The notes under the pieces were generated by a model. The model was given only the letters and a program-made list of their open reading frames with translations, did not search any database and was not told the origin of the DNA. A DNA stretch of 64,000 bases, taken from positions 2,480,001-2,544,000 of the forward strand of contig JACKBQ010000001.1 of assembly GCA_020634455.1 (NCBI GenBank), in the 5' to 3' direction. The stretch comes from Ardenticatenaceae bacterium. Its GTDB lineage: Bacteria > Chloroflexota > Anaerolineae > Promineifilales > Promineifilaceae. Made by a program: the position numbers and the translations under genes. This document shows, in pieces, positions 25,439 through 33,640 of this stretch; the first letter of the stretch is position 1, and each line of letters starts with the position of its first letter.

Positions 25439-26110
25439 ATGACATTTTCCAGCCGCACCGTTTTAGATCAGGAACTACTATCATTAAGAGATAACATTAT
25501 TCGTCTTAGCAGCGCCGCAGACGAAAGCATCGAACGCGCCATGTCCGCCCTGCAAAATCGAGATGTCGCCTTGGCGCATCAAGTCATTGTTCAAGATGAA
25601 GTAATCAACCAAATCCGATTTGAGCTTGAAGAACAAGCGCTCCGCATCTTAGCCACGCAAGCCCCCGCAGCTTCAGATTTGCGTATGGTAATTGCCGTCA
25701 TTCACCTCGCCGTTGAACTGGAAAGGATCGGCGATCATGCAGTTGGCATAGCGCGTCTGGTGGAACGTATGGAAGACGAAGATGAAATTGACACACTCCA
25801 TAAGCTACCCAAAATGGCAAAACGCGCTCGTGAAATGGTTCAACAAGGTATTGAAGCGTTTCTACAACGCAACCAGCACCTTGCCCTGGATATGATCAAA
25901 CGCGACGATAAAATTGATCGGCAATACAGTAAACTGTTCCGCGAATGCCTGGAAGAGATGAAAGACGACAATTATATACGTCGCGCCACCTTTATTCTGT
26001 GGGCTGGGCACAGCTTAGAGCGTATCGGTGACCGGGCTACAAATATAGCCGAGCGTGTTATCTTCATGTGTACTGGCGAATTTGTAGAAACGCCTACTTC
26101 GCTCGATTAA
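25439..26110 (+). CDS. phoU: PhoU-family phosphate regulator
   Basis: A 223-residue all-helical protein with two PhoU domains (about 15-105 and 120-205). Both carry the metal-site signature: E-L-E-R-I-G-D-H-A (first) and S-L-E-R-I-G-D-R-A-T-N (second). PhoU represses the PhoR/PhoB response and modulates Pst phosphate uptake at the membrane. No pst or phoR genes are present, so it is an orphan copy here. It contains no ACGGCCGT and begins a motif-free stretch of more than 4 kb. Confidence 0.92.
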   Translation: MTFSSRTVLDQELLSLRDNIIRLSSAADESIERAMSALQNRDVALAHQVIVQDEVINQIRFELEEQALRILATQAPAASDLRMVIAVIHLAVELERIGDHAVGIARLVERMEDEDEIDTLHKLPKMAKRAREMVQQGIEAFLQRNQHLALDMIKRDDKIDRQYSKLFRECLEEMKDDNYIRRATFILWAGHSLERIGDRATNIAERVIFMCTGEFVETPTSLD

Positions 26111-26461
26111 CTGAGGTTTGCCCTATAATACTGAAGCACCCGGATTTACGTGTTTAGTAACAAATTGATTTCTTTGGCGAAAGTTGACAACAATTAACAA
26201 TGCCAATAGAATTTTGAACCACCAAGCAATTAAGCGCATATCACCGCGTTAACCCGAAATCGAATATGGAAGAGGAGGTGATAGTTGCCCAGGATTCAGC
26301 ACGAAATCAACAAGACATCGTTTGTGTCTGCTAAATTGTTTTTAGCGCAAAATCAATTGCGTTGAGTTTATTCGTTGTATGAGTATTTATTTGTCGGCAA
26401 ACGCCTTGTCTATCGGCAAATAGGTACGATACCCATAATTTTCCGTAAGGAGGAGAATTAC
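26111..26461. other. Gene-free spacer before the binding-protein gene
   Basis: It holds the promoter at 26184-26212 and an implied leader of about 240 nt, which includes a GAGGAGGTGATAG stretch near 26271 without a plausible reading frame. I see no riboswitch class that I recognise. Confidence 0.55.
26184..26212 (+). promoter_or_regulatory. Sigma70-type promoter of the Liv binding-protein gene
   Basis: TTGACA (26184-26189), exactly 17 bp, TAGAAT (26207-26212). The same two hexamers with the same spacing precede the ferredoxin gene at 39156-39184. Confidence 0.75.
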
Positions 26462-27763
26462 ATGAAACGTTTGAGTTGGTTAACTTTACTGATGTTGTTA
26501 TTGACGATGGTGCTGGTTGCCTGTGGTGGCAGCGGCGATGCAGAGCCAGAAGCTGACAGTGGCGACACTGCTGGTGACACGGCTGATACGGCGGACACTG
26601 GTGATACTGGCGAAGAAATGGCCGAAGAAATGACCTGTGATGACGCCATTGGCTGTGTTGAAATTGCTCCTGGCGATCCCATCCGCATTGCCTCCGCTCT
26701 GGTTATTACCGGGCCAAACGAGTCCTTGGGTCTGGATTCCCAATATGGCGTCGAGATTGCCATCAAAGATCGTGGCGAAATCAGTGGACATTCCATTGAG
26801 CTGCAAGCCGAAGATGAAGGCTGTAACGCTGAAGGCGGTCAGGCTGCTGGCCAGAAAATCGCTTCCGATCCTTCTATCGTTGGTGTAATTGGCACTAGCT
26901 GCTCCGGCGCTGGCGTTCCGATGTCCCAAATCGTTTGTGCTGAAGGCATCGCTATGATCTCCCCCTCCAACACGGCACCAGTTTTGACCGATCCTGAGAC
27001 TCGTCAATCCTGCTACTTCCGCACCGCCCACAATGACAAAATCCAGGGTCGTGCTATGGCTGAGTATGTATTCAATGAGTTGGGTCTAACAAAAGCGGCC
27101 GTTGTTCATGATGGCGACCCCTACACCGAAGGTCTGGCCTCCGTATTCCGTGATGCCTTCACCGAACTGGGTGGCGAAGTTGTTGCCTTCGAAGCAGAAG
27201 CTGCCGATGCAACCAACGTAGAACCATTGTTGACCTCCATCGCCGCTGCTGGCCCGGAGATCATCTACTACCCGGTATTCATTCCGTTGGGTTCCCTGAT
27301 CACCAAGACCGCTAAAGAAATTGATGGTCTGGAAGGCGTTGTTCTGGCCGCTGCTGACGGTGTGCAATCCCCGGACTTCATTGATGCCTCCGGTGATGCA
27401 GCTGAAGGTATGTACGTTTCTGGTCCAGATCTGGGCTTTGGCAACGACATCTATACCCAATTCCTGGCAACCTACCAGGCGGATTACGGCACTGAGCCCA
27501 CGGCTCCTTTCCATGCGCACGCTTTTGATGCAACCAACATGTTGCTGAACGCTATCGAATCTGTTGCACAGGTTGGCGCTGATGGCACGATGTTAATCGG
27601 CCGTCAGGCTCTGTTGGACGCTTTGGGCGCTACCAGCGGTATGGCCGGTATCACAGGCACCATTACCTGCGACGCAAATGGCGACTGTGCTGACCCGCAA
27701 ATCGCTGTGAGCCAGGTACAAGATGGTTCCTTCAACGCAGTCTGGAATTACGCAAACGAGTAA
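26462..27763 (+). CDS. livJ: Branched-chain amino-acid type ABC substrate-binding lipoprotein
   Basis: A 433-residue periplasmic-binding-protein-like lipoprotein. The signal peptide ends in lipobox L-V-A-C, followed by a long Asp/Thr/Glu-rich linker (about residues 22-60). The receptor domain (Peripla_BP_6/LivJ type) follows, with D-S-Q-Y-G-V-E-I-A, V-G-V-I-G-T-S-C-S and I-S-P-S-N-T-A-P motifs. A C-x-x-x-x-G-C pair just before the domain (C-D-D-A-I-G-C) is shared with the second binding protein at 32417. The frame extends upstream to 26375, but AAGGAGGAGAA before 26462 fixes the start. It precedes the livHMGF genes, separated by a strong terminator, so the binding protein can be expressed in excess. 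Confidence 0.92.
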   Translation: MKRLSWLTLLMLLLTMVLVACGGSGDAEPEADSGDTAGDTADTADTGDTGEEMAEEMTCDDAIGCVEIAPGDPIRIASALVITGPNESLGLDSQYGVEIAIKDRGEISGHSIELQAEDEGCNAEGGQAAGQKIASDPSIVGVIGTSCSGAGVPMSQIVCAEGIAMISPSNTAPVLTDPETRQSCYFRTAHNDKIQGRAMAEYVFNELGLTKAAVVHDGDPYTEGLASVFRDAFTELGGEVVAFEAEAADATNVEPLLTSIAAAGPEIIYYPVFIPLGSLITKTAKEIDGLEGVVLAAADGVQSPDFIDASGDAAEGMYVSGPDLGFGNDIYTQFLATYQADYGTEPTAPFHAHAFDATNMLLNAIESVAQVGADGTMLIGRQALLDALGATSGMAGITGTITCDANGDCADPQIAVSQVQDGSFNAVWNYANE

Positions 27764-27776
27764 TCGTTGGTAACTT

Positions 27777-27815
27777 TGAAGCCCAGCTTGACCCTCAAGC
27801 TGGGCTTCATTTTTT
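27777..27815 (+). terminator. Strong intrinsic terminator after livJ
   Basis: A perfect 15-bp stem (27777-27791 with 27795-27809), 3-nt loop, followed by six T. Partial read-through would give more binding protein than permease. Confidence 0.92.
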
Positions 27816-27881
27816 GAAACGACACTAGCTGATATTCACTCGTTAGTTGCTCGTTTACAACTTGTAAAAGTTTGATTCTAG

Positions 27882-27909
27882 ACAGCCTGTGACACGTATC
27901 ACAGGCTGT
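27882..27909 (+). promoter_or_regulatory. Hairpin in the livH leader
   Basis: A perfect 11-bp stem ACAGCCTGTGA / TCACAGGCTGT with a 6-nt loop, about 30 nt before livH. Only a short T tract follows. It could be an attenuator, an operator dyad or a second terminator. Confidence 0.5.
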
Positions 27910-27940
27910 TTGCTAAATGAAGGAAGAAGGGGACACAATC

Positions 27941-28999
27941 TTGAAACGTTTTAGTTATATTGACCTCGTTCTTTGGTTTTTTCGCATTGGTATCATTGGC
28001 ATTGTGCTCTGGGGGATGTTTGGCAAATTTATTTTGGGGGTAGGGAACACATATACCATTTCAGACTGGCTAGATTTTTTTGTGTCTGGCCTGTCGCAGG
28101 GAAGCCTGTATGCCTTAATTGCTTTGGGCTATACCATGGTGTATGGCGTTTTATTTATGATCAATTTTGCCCACGGCGAATTTTTTATGGCGGGGGCAAT
28201 GTCTTCTACTGTGTTGGTAGCATTACCACTGGAACGAGCTGGTATTACCGAGCAACATCCTGTTTTGAGCCTGCTGGCTATCTTTGTAAGCGCCATTCTC
28301 ATGTCCGTAGCCGTGGCTGTGTTAACAGAGCGCGTAGCCTACAGACCCTTGCGTAATGCGCCTCGTTTGGTGCCGCTGATTACCGCAATTGGAGCTTCTT
28401 TTTTCTGGCAATATTATTTTCGTGGACTTTATGGTTCATCCCTAATACCGTTCCCTGAGTTTGCCCTGTTTGATGGCAAAGTGGAATTTTTAGGTCTGGA
28501 TTTTCAGAAAGCGGATATTGCGGTCATTTTAACCTCGTTGGTGGTGATGTTTGGCTTACAACAGTTTGTACAGCGTACCAAAACGGGGCGTGCCATTCGG
28601 GCTGTGGCTGAGAATAAAGACGCGGCAACGCTTATGGGCATTGATGTAAACCGTACCATTACGATTACGTTTATGGTGGGGGCATCTATGGCTGGTGTGG
28701 CGGGCGTGCTTTATTCGATTGTTTTCCGGCAGTTGAATTTTATTATGGGCTTTATTCCTGGCATTAAGGCATTTACGGCCGCTGTTTTGGGCGGCATTGG
28801 CAGTATTCCCGGGGCGGCACTGGGTGGTTTGTTCCTGGGGGTAATTGAAGCGATTGGGCCACCGCTGTTTTTGGAAGGTTTGGGTGTGGCTGGTTCGCAT
28901 CAGCTTAAAGATGTCATTGCCTTTACCATGCTGGTTCTGGTTCTTATTTTCCGTCCACAGGGCATTATTGGTGAGCGGTTATCGGAGAAGAAAGCATAA
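27941..28999 (+). CDS. livH: Branched-chain amino-acid type ABC permease LivH
   Basis: About 352 residues, strongly hydrophobic, BPD_transp_2 family. Typical motifs are G-L-S-Q-G-S-L-Y-A-L-I-A-L-G-Y-T-M-V-Y-G-V early, F-A-H-G-E-F-F-M near residue 80 and A-A-V-L-G-G-I-G-S-I-P-G-A before the last helices. GAAGGGG lies 8 nt before a TTG at 27941; an ATG at 27917 gives a longer form (360 residues) but lacks an RBS. It forms the membrane pore with LivM; its stop codon overlaps the livM start (TAATG). Confidence 0.9.
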   Translation: MKRFSYIDLVLWFFRIGIIGIVLWGMFGKFILGVGNTYTISDWLDFFVSGLSQGSLYALIALGYTMVYGVLFMINFAHGEFFMAGAMSSTVLVALPLERAGITEQHPVLSLLAIFVSAILMSVAVAVLTERVAYRPLRNAPRLVPLITAIGASFFWQYYFRGLYGSSLIPFPEFALFDGKVEFLGLDFQKADIAVILTSLVVMFGLQQFVQRTKTGRAIRAVAENKDAATLMGIDVNRTITITFMVGASMAGVAGVLYSIVFRQLNFIMGFIPGIKAFTAAVLGGIGSIPGAALGGLFLGVIEAIGPPLFLEGLGVAGSHQLKDVIAFTMLVLVLIFRPQGIIGERLSEKKA

Positions 29000-30783
29000 T
29001 GAATGAGCAACTGCGTAAAACCATAAACATGGGCTTGATTGCTGGTGCTATTGCTTTGAGCCTGGGCATGATTGGCTTGATTGTGGCCGTGAATCAGCGG
29101 TTTGTCATCACAGATTTGTTTACTTTAGGGCAACTGTTGCTTTTTGGAATGCCCTTAGTTGCTGGTTTTTTGGTGGCTTCCCGACTGACTGAAAGTAGTT
29201 TGGGCAACAAGCTGCTGCACGGCGGGATTGCTGGGGCTTTGGCTGGCGTCCCAATTTTTGTGCTTCTTTTAATTACTCTGATTTGGGAAACAATCCGAGA
29301 TTCTTTTATAAATGTAGAACCTGATCTGATTTCTCTGTTTACGTTTGACAATGAAAATATTGTTGTGGGTGGGCTGATTTTAATCTTGGTGTTTGCCGGC
29401 ATTGGCCTGGCTGGGGTTGGGTTGACGTTAGTACCGAACCGTTTTCGACGGCCGATTTTCACGAGTCTGACCTGGACAATTGGCAGTGGCGTGATGTCTG
29501 ACATTTTGATTGGCGTGCTGCGCCCCCGGTTGAGTACGGATGCGTTGCGCAGCTTGTTTGGCAGCACGGGAATGAAGCCAGTGCCGTTTGTGGTGCTGTT
29601 TGCGCTGTTAACGGCCGTAATCTTCTGGTGGCAGCAAGGTGGACAAACCCGTTACCAGACTATGCGGAAAAACTTCACCCCTAGCCAGCAGAAAAATAGC
29701 CGTCGCATTAGCCTCTCGCTGCTCATCATCTTTTTGCTGATTTTGCCATCGCTGTTGGGTGTGTACCTGAGCGAAATCTTTAACGAAGTCGGCCGTTTTA
29801 TTCTGATGGGTCTGGGGCTGAACATTGCCATCGGCCTGGCTGGGCTGCTGGATTTAGGTTACGTAACCAACTTTGCCGTCGGCGCATACATTATGGCCTT
29901 GCTCACTTCTAACAGTGATTTTGGGGTTGACCCCTCCTGGTCGTTTTGGCTGGCGGTGCCCATTTGTGTAATTGCTGCCATGTTTACCGGCTTTGTGCTG
30001 GCGCTGCCCGTGCTCAAAATGCGCGGCGATTATCTGGCCATTGCCACGCTCGGCTTTGGCGAGATTATCCGCGTGCTGGCTCGTTCTGACGCCCTAAAAC
30101 CGTTCATCGGTGGGGCGCAAGGCATTCTGCAAATTCCCAATGCCCAAATTAGCGGTTTTTTGGGGCAAGCAATGTCGGCCGTTTTAGACCCGATCAATAA
30201 CTTTTTGGGGCGGTTTGAGTTGGGCATTTTGGGCAGCAATGGCGCAGGCGAGATTGTGTTTGGCAACCCGCCACAGCTTTACTACATGTTCATTTTGGCT
30301 TCGCTGTTGATGCTGTTTATCTCCCGGCGGCTGAACAATTCGCGTACCGGGCGGCGCTGGATGGCCATCCGTGAAGATGAGGATGTGGCGGCTGCGATGG
30401 GCATTAACACCACCAACGCCAAAGTGCTGGCCTTTACCCTTAGCGCTGCTTCTGGTGGTTTGGCCGGGGCGATTTTTGCCGCTAAGCTGGGCTCGATTTT
30501 CCCCACCAGCTTTGAGCTGCTCATCTCGGTAAACGTGCTAAGCCTCATTATTGTGGGTGGCTTGGGCAGTATTCCCGGCGTCATTGTGGGGGCGTTTGCC
30601 CTGGTGGGCATTCCCCAGTTACTGACGGAGTTTGCCCAGTTCCGGCTGCTGCTGTACGGAATTGCGCTGATTGTGATGATGTTGGTACGGCCAGAAGGGT
30701 TGTGGCCTTCAGAAGTGCATCAGCGCGAAATTCAGGGAGATGGGGAGGACGATACGGCCGTTCCCGTCACCGCCAAATCTTAG
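28999..30783 (+). CDS. livM: LivM-type permease with an extra N-terminal membrane domain
   Basis: 594 residues, clearly longer than the usual 300-420. The canonical permease lies at about 235-580, with G-L-A-G-L-L-D-L-G-Y-V, R-G-D-Y-L-A-I-A-T-L-G-F-G-E-I and G-G-L-G-S-I-P-G-V. The first about 220 residues hold about five additional helices without recognisable domain hallmarks, followed by a basic loop. The extension has no internal start with a convincing RBS, so it seems translated as one protein. Translationally coupled to livH by a one-base overlap. The short tail after the last helix is polar (about E-G-L-W-P-S-E onward). Confidence 0.9.
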   Translation: MNEQLRKTINMGLIAGAIALSLGMIGLIVAVNQRFVITDLFTLGQLLLFGMPLVAGFLVASRLTESSLGNKLLHGGIAGALAGVPIFVLLLITLIWETIRDSFINVEPDLISLFTFDNENIVVGGLILILVFAGIGLAGVGLTLVPNRFRRPIFTSLTWTIGSGVMSDILIGVLRPRLSTDALRSLFGSTGMKPVPFVVLFALLTAVIFWWQQGGQTRYQTMRKNFTPSQQKNSRRISLSLLIIFLLILPSLLGVYLSEIFNEVGRFILMGLGLNIAIGLAGLLDLGYVTNFAVGAYIMALLTSNSDFGVDPSWSFWLAVPICVIAAMFTGFVLALPVLKMRGDYLAIATLGFGEIIRVLARSDALKPFIGGAQGILQIPNAQISGFLGQAMSAVLDPINNFLGRFELGILGSNGAGEIVFGNPPQLYYMFILASLLMLFISRRLNNSRTGRRWMAIREDEDVAAAMGINTTNAKVLAFTLSAASGGLAGAIFAAKLGSIFPTSFELLISVNVLSLIIVGGLGSIPGVIVGAFALVGIPQLLTEFAQFRLLLYGIALIVMMLVRPEGLWPSEVHQREIQGDGEDDTAVPVTAKS

Positions 30784-30792
30784 GTGAACATC

Positions 30793-31596
30793 ATGAGTGA
30801 CAACATCCTTGTAGCAAATCAAGTGGTAAAACGATTTGGCGGTCTGTTGGCAACCGATCATTTTGATTTTGTGTTGCCCAAAGGCATGATTGCCAGCATC
30901 ATCGGGCCTAACGGTGCCGGTAAAACCACCTTCTTCAACTGCCTCACTGGCTTTTACCAAATTGATGAAGGTACGCTGGAATTCAACGGTCAATCGGTCA
31001 TCGGGCTAGAATCATACGAAATTACCCAAATGGGCATCTCCCGAACCTTCCAAAACATTCGTTTGTTTAACAACATGACCGTGTTGGAAAACATCATGGT
31101 AGGACAGGAACCGCACCTGAAATCCTCCTGGATTGGAGCGCTGTTGGGCTTGCCCAGCGTGCGCCGGGAAGAGGAAGAAACGGTTCAACGTGCCCAGGAA
31201 CTGCTGGAATTTGTGGGTCTCAAGGGGATGGGCGACTCGCTGGCAAAAAATCTGCCTTATGGGGATCAGCGCCGGTTGGAAATTGCCCGCGCTTTGGGGG
31301 CACGTCCCAAGCTGCTGCTGCTAGATGAGCCAACCGCTGGCATGAACCCCCGCGAAACAGCTCAAACCACAACCTTCATCAAGCGGCTGCGGGACGAGCT
31401 GGGCATTACCATTTTGATGATTGAACACGACATGAAAGTGGTGATGGGCATTTCTGAAAAAGTGACGGTGTTGGATTACGGCCGTAAAATCGCCGAAGGC
31501 CTGCCCCATGAAATTCAAAGCAACCCCGTCGTCATCGAAGCGTACCTGGGTAAAGGGGCTACGGCCGCTTTAACCGCGCACCAAGAACAAGCGTAA
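30793..31596 (+). CDS. livG: ABC transporter ATPase LivG
   Basis: A 267-residue ATPase. Walker A is G-P-N-G-A-G-K-T-T, Q-loop around T-F-Q-N-I-R-L-F, signature L-P-Y-G-D-Q-R-R-L-E-I-A (the usual LivG variant of LSGGQ), Walker B L-L-L-L-D-E-P-T-A-G-M-N-P, and switch His in I-E-H-D-M. It energises uptake with LivF on the cytoplasmic face. AGGTGA sits 5 nt before the ATG at 30793; a GTG at 30784 is in frame but has no RBS. Confidence 0.93.
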   Translation: MSDNILVANQVVKRFGGLLATDHFDFVLPKGMIASIIGPNGAGKTTFFNCLTGFYQIDEGTLEFNGQSVIGLESYEITQMGISRTFQNIRLFNNMTVLENIMVGQEPHLKSSWIGALLGLPSVRREEEETVQRAQELLEFVGLKGMGDSLAKNLPYGDQRRLEIARALGARPKLLLLDEPTAGMNPRETAQTTTFIKRLRDELGITILMIEHDMKVVMGISEKVTVLDYGRKIAEGLPHEIQSNPVVIEAYLGKGATAALTAHQEQA

Positions 31597-31608
31597 GCGA
31601 GAAGAATT

Positions 31609-32322
31609 ATGCCATTACTTGAAGTCAATGACGTACATGCCTACTACGGCAATATCCATGCCCTCAAAGGCGTTAGCCTCACCGTGGAAAAAGGGGAAAT
31701 TGTTACCCTCATCGGCGGGAACGGGGCCGGCAAAACTACCACCCTGCGCACCATCAGTGGGCTGATGACCCCACGTGGCGGCCATGTTGTGTTTGATGGC
31801 GAAGACGTCTCTACACATCCAGCCCACGCCTGGGTTTCCAAAGGCATTGCGATGGTTCCCGAAGGACGTGGCGTGTTTGCCAAGCTCACCGTAGAAGAAA
31901 ACCTGGAAATGGGTGCGTTTCATCGCAACGACAAAGCAACTATTCGAGAGGATATCGAAAAGTCCTATGAAATGTTCCCTCGCCTGGGTGAACGGCGTAC
32001 CCAGCTCGCAGGCACCATGTCTGGCGGCGAGCAGCAAATGCTGGCCGTGACCCGCGCGCTCATGTCTAAACCGCGCCTGCTGCTGATGGACGAGCCTTCG
32101 ATGGGCCTGGCACCGGTGCTGGTAGATGTCATTTTTGAAGCGATTGAGCGAATCAACGAAGAAGGAATGACGATTTTGCTGGTGGAGCAAAATGCCCACA
32201 TGGCGTTGCAAATTGCCAACCGGGGTTACGTGCTGCAAACCGGGCAAATTGTGCTAACCGACAAGGCCAGCGTATTGCAAAAAGATCCGACCGTGCAAAA
32301 AGCCTATTTAGGTATTGAATAG
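31609..32322 (+). CDS. livF: ABC transporter ATPase LivF
   Basis: A 237-residue ATPase, last gene of the livHMGF set, 12 bp after livG. Walker A is G-G-N-G-A-G-K-T-T, signature M-S-G-G-E-Q-Q-M, Walker B L-L-L-M-D-E-P-S-M-G-L-A-P, and V-E-Q-N-A carries Asn-Ala where a switch His is usual, as is normal for LivF. The P-E-G-R-G-V-F segment is typical. Substrate could be branched-chain amino acids, other amino acids or urea; the genes alone do not decide. Confidence 0.93.
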   Translation: MPLLEVNDVHAYYGNIHALKGVSLTVEKGEIVTLIGGNGAGKTTTLRTISGLMTPRGGHVVFDGEDVSTHPAHAWVSKGIAMVPEGRGVFAKLTVEENLEMGAFHRNDKATIREDIEKSYEMFPRLGERRTQLAGTMSGGEQQMLAVTRALMSKPRLLLMDEPSMGLAPVLVDVIFEAIERINEEGMTILLVEQNAHMALQIANRGYVLQTGQIVLTDKASVLQKDPTVQKAYLGIE

Positions 32323-32342
32323 AAGCTAGAAAAATTCTTCAG

Positions 32343-32416
32343 GCCACAGAGTTACAGAGGAAATAGAGAATTTTTGGGTTCTCAAAAGCTCTGATTGCTC
32401 TGTGGCTTTTTATTTT
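32343..32416 (+). terminator. Terminator after livF
   Basis: GCCACAGAG (32343-32351) pairs with CTCTGTGGC (32398-32406) around a long loop, followed by TTTTTATTTT. The next start codon comes directly after the T tract, so the following gene may depend on read-through or a promoter inside this segment. Confidence 0.65.
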
Positions 32417-33628
32417 ATGAATGCAAAAGGTAGCAGGCTTGTTTTGGGTTTGGCGCTGTTGTGGTTGGTTTCTTGCCGCGCCGATCCCATTAATTGTGAC
32501 GATCCTTTGGGCTGTGCCGTGATTCGTCCAGGCAATCCGATACAAATTGTGACCTTGCTACCCATGTCTGGCGAAACGGCCGTTTGGGGTCAAGATTTGT
32601 CGCGGGGCATCAACCTAGCGCTGTCCAGCCGTGGCGGCGAGCTGCTCGATCACGATATTGAGCTGATACCACTGGATTCTGGCTGCGACCCAGCCACAGG
32701 GCTAAACGCCCTGCAAAGCATTGATGAAGAAACGCCCATATTGGGGATCATCGGCCCGGCTTGCTCCGACGTAGCCCAAACTATTCTAACATTCGTTAAT
32801 CGCAACAACTGGCTTGTCATTTCCCCTGGCAGCACTGCCCCGCAATTAACAGAGGCTCCAGCGACGCAAGGGTTTTACCGCACGGTGCCAAACCATGTGC
32901 ACCAGGCGGTTGTGGCTGCCCATTTTGCTTATGAGCAGCTAGGGGTACGGCAAACGGCCGTTTTCCAGGATAGTTCCAGCTTTAACACGCTGCTCGCCCG
33001 CCAGTTCAGCGAAACGTTTGCCCAGCTTGGTGGCGATGTGATTTACCAGGCAACAGTTACCACCGACCAGACAAAATTGGCGGACTTGTTGGCAGAAACC
33101 GCCAACATCGCGCCAGAGCTTATTTACCTGGCGTTGTTTGAACCAGAGGGCAATTTGGTGGTTAATCGGCTGGCCGAAATTACCAACCTGAACCAAAGCA
33201 TTGTGCTGGGTGCAGACAGCTTGCGCACGCCTCATTTTGCCAGCCAGATTGGTGAGGCGCCCGCCGAAATTTATGTCACTGGAACAGTCATCGCTGGCAC
33301 CAATTACGATAGCTTTCAGGCGGTATGGCTCAACCGGTATGCAACACTACTAACCAGCTCTGCCCCCGCTTATGCTTACGATGCGACACAATTGTTGATG
33401 CAGGCTATCGAATCGGTGGCCGTGGTGGGGCAAAATGGAGCATTGGTTGTGGGTCGGGGGGCACTGCGCGATTGGCTTTCTGTAGCCGAACAGCCAGGGT
33501 TAACTGGGACGCTGCGCTGCGCACCCACCGGCGATTGCGCAGCCACTATCTATGGCGTGTATGAATTGGATACGGCCGTACGCAACAACGCTTTTTGGCC
33601 CCCGCCCCTTGTCTGGCAATTTGAATAA
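32417..33628 (+). CDS. Second Liv-type substrate-binding lipoprotein
   Basis: A 403-residue binding protein of the LivJ family with lipobox L-V-S-C at about residue 21. It is a diverged paralogue of the product at 26462: both share C-D-D-x-x-G-C followed by x-P-G-x-P-I-x-I at the domain start, the I-S-P-x-S/N-T-A-P segment and a late A-I-E-S-V-A-x-V-G. It lacks the acidic linker. It may give the LivHMGF transporter a second specificity. An in-frame GTG at 32402 lies in the terminator stem and is rejected; the ATG at 32417 starts the signal peptide. Confidence 0.88.
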   Translation: MNAKGSRLVLGLALLWLVSCRADPINCDDPLGCAVIRPGNPIQIVTLLPMSGETAVWGQDLSRGINLALSSRGGELLDHDIELIPLDSGCDPATGLNALQSIDEETPILGIIGPACSDVAQTILTFVNRNNWLVISPGSTAPQLTEAPATQGFYRTVPNHVHQAVVAAHFAYEQLGVRQTAVFQDSSSFNTLLARQFSETFAQLGGDVIYQATVTTDQTKLADLLAETANIAPELIYLALFEPEGNLVVNRLAEITNLNQSIVLGADSLRTPHFASQIGEAPAEIYVTGTVIAGTNYDSFQAVWLNRYATLLTSSAPAYAYDATQLLMQAIESVAVVGQNGALVVGRGALRDWLSVAEQPGLTGTLRCAPTGDCAATIYGVYELDTAVRNNAFWPPPLVWQFE

Positions 33629-33640
33629 AGGAGAATCTCC

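Noticed and set aside
23971..26110. A phosphate-uptake (pst/pho) operon around phoU
   Set aside because: No pstSCAB, phoR or phoB gene lies nearby; neighbours are a NERD-like protein and an MBL hydrolase.
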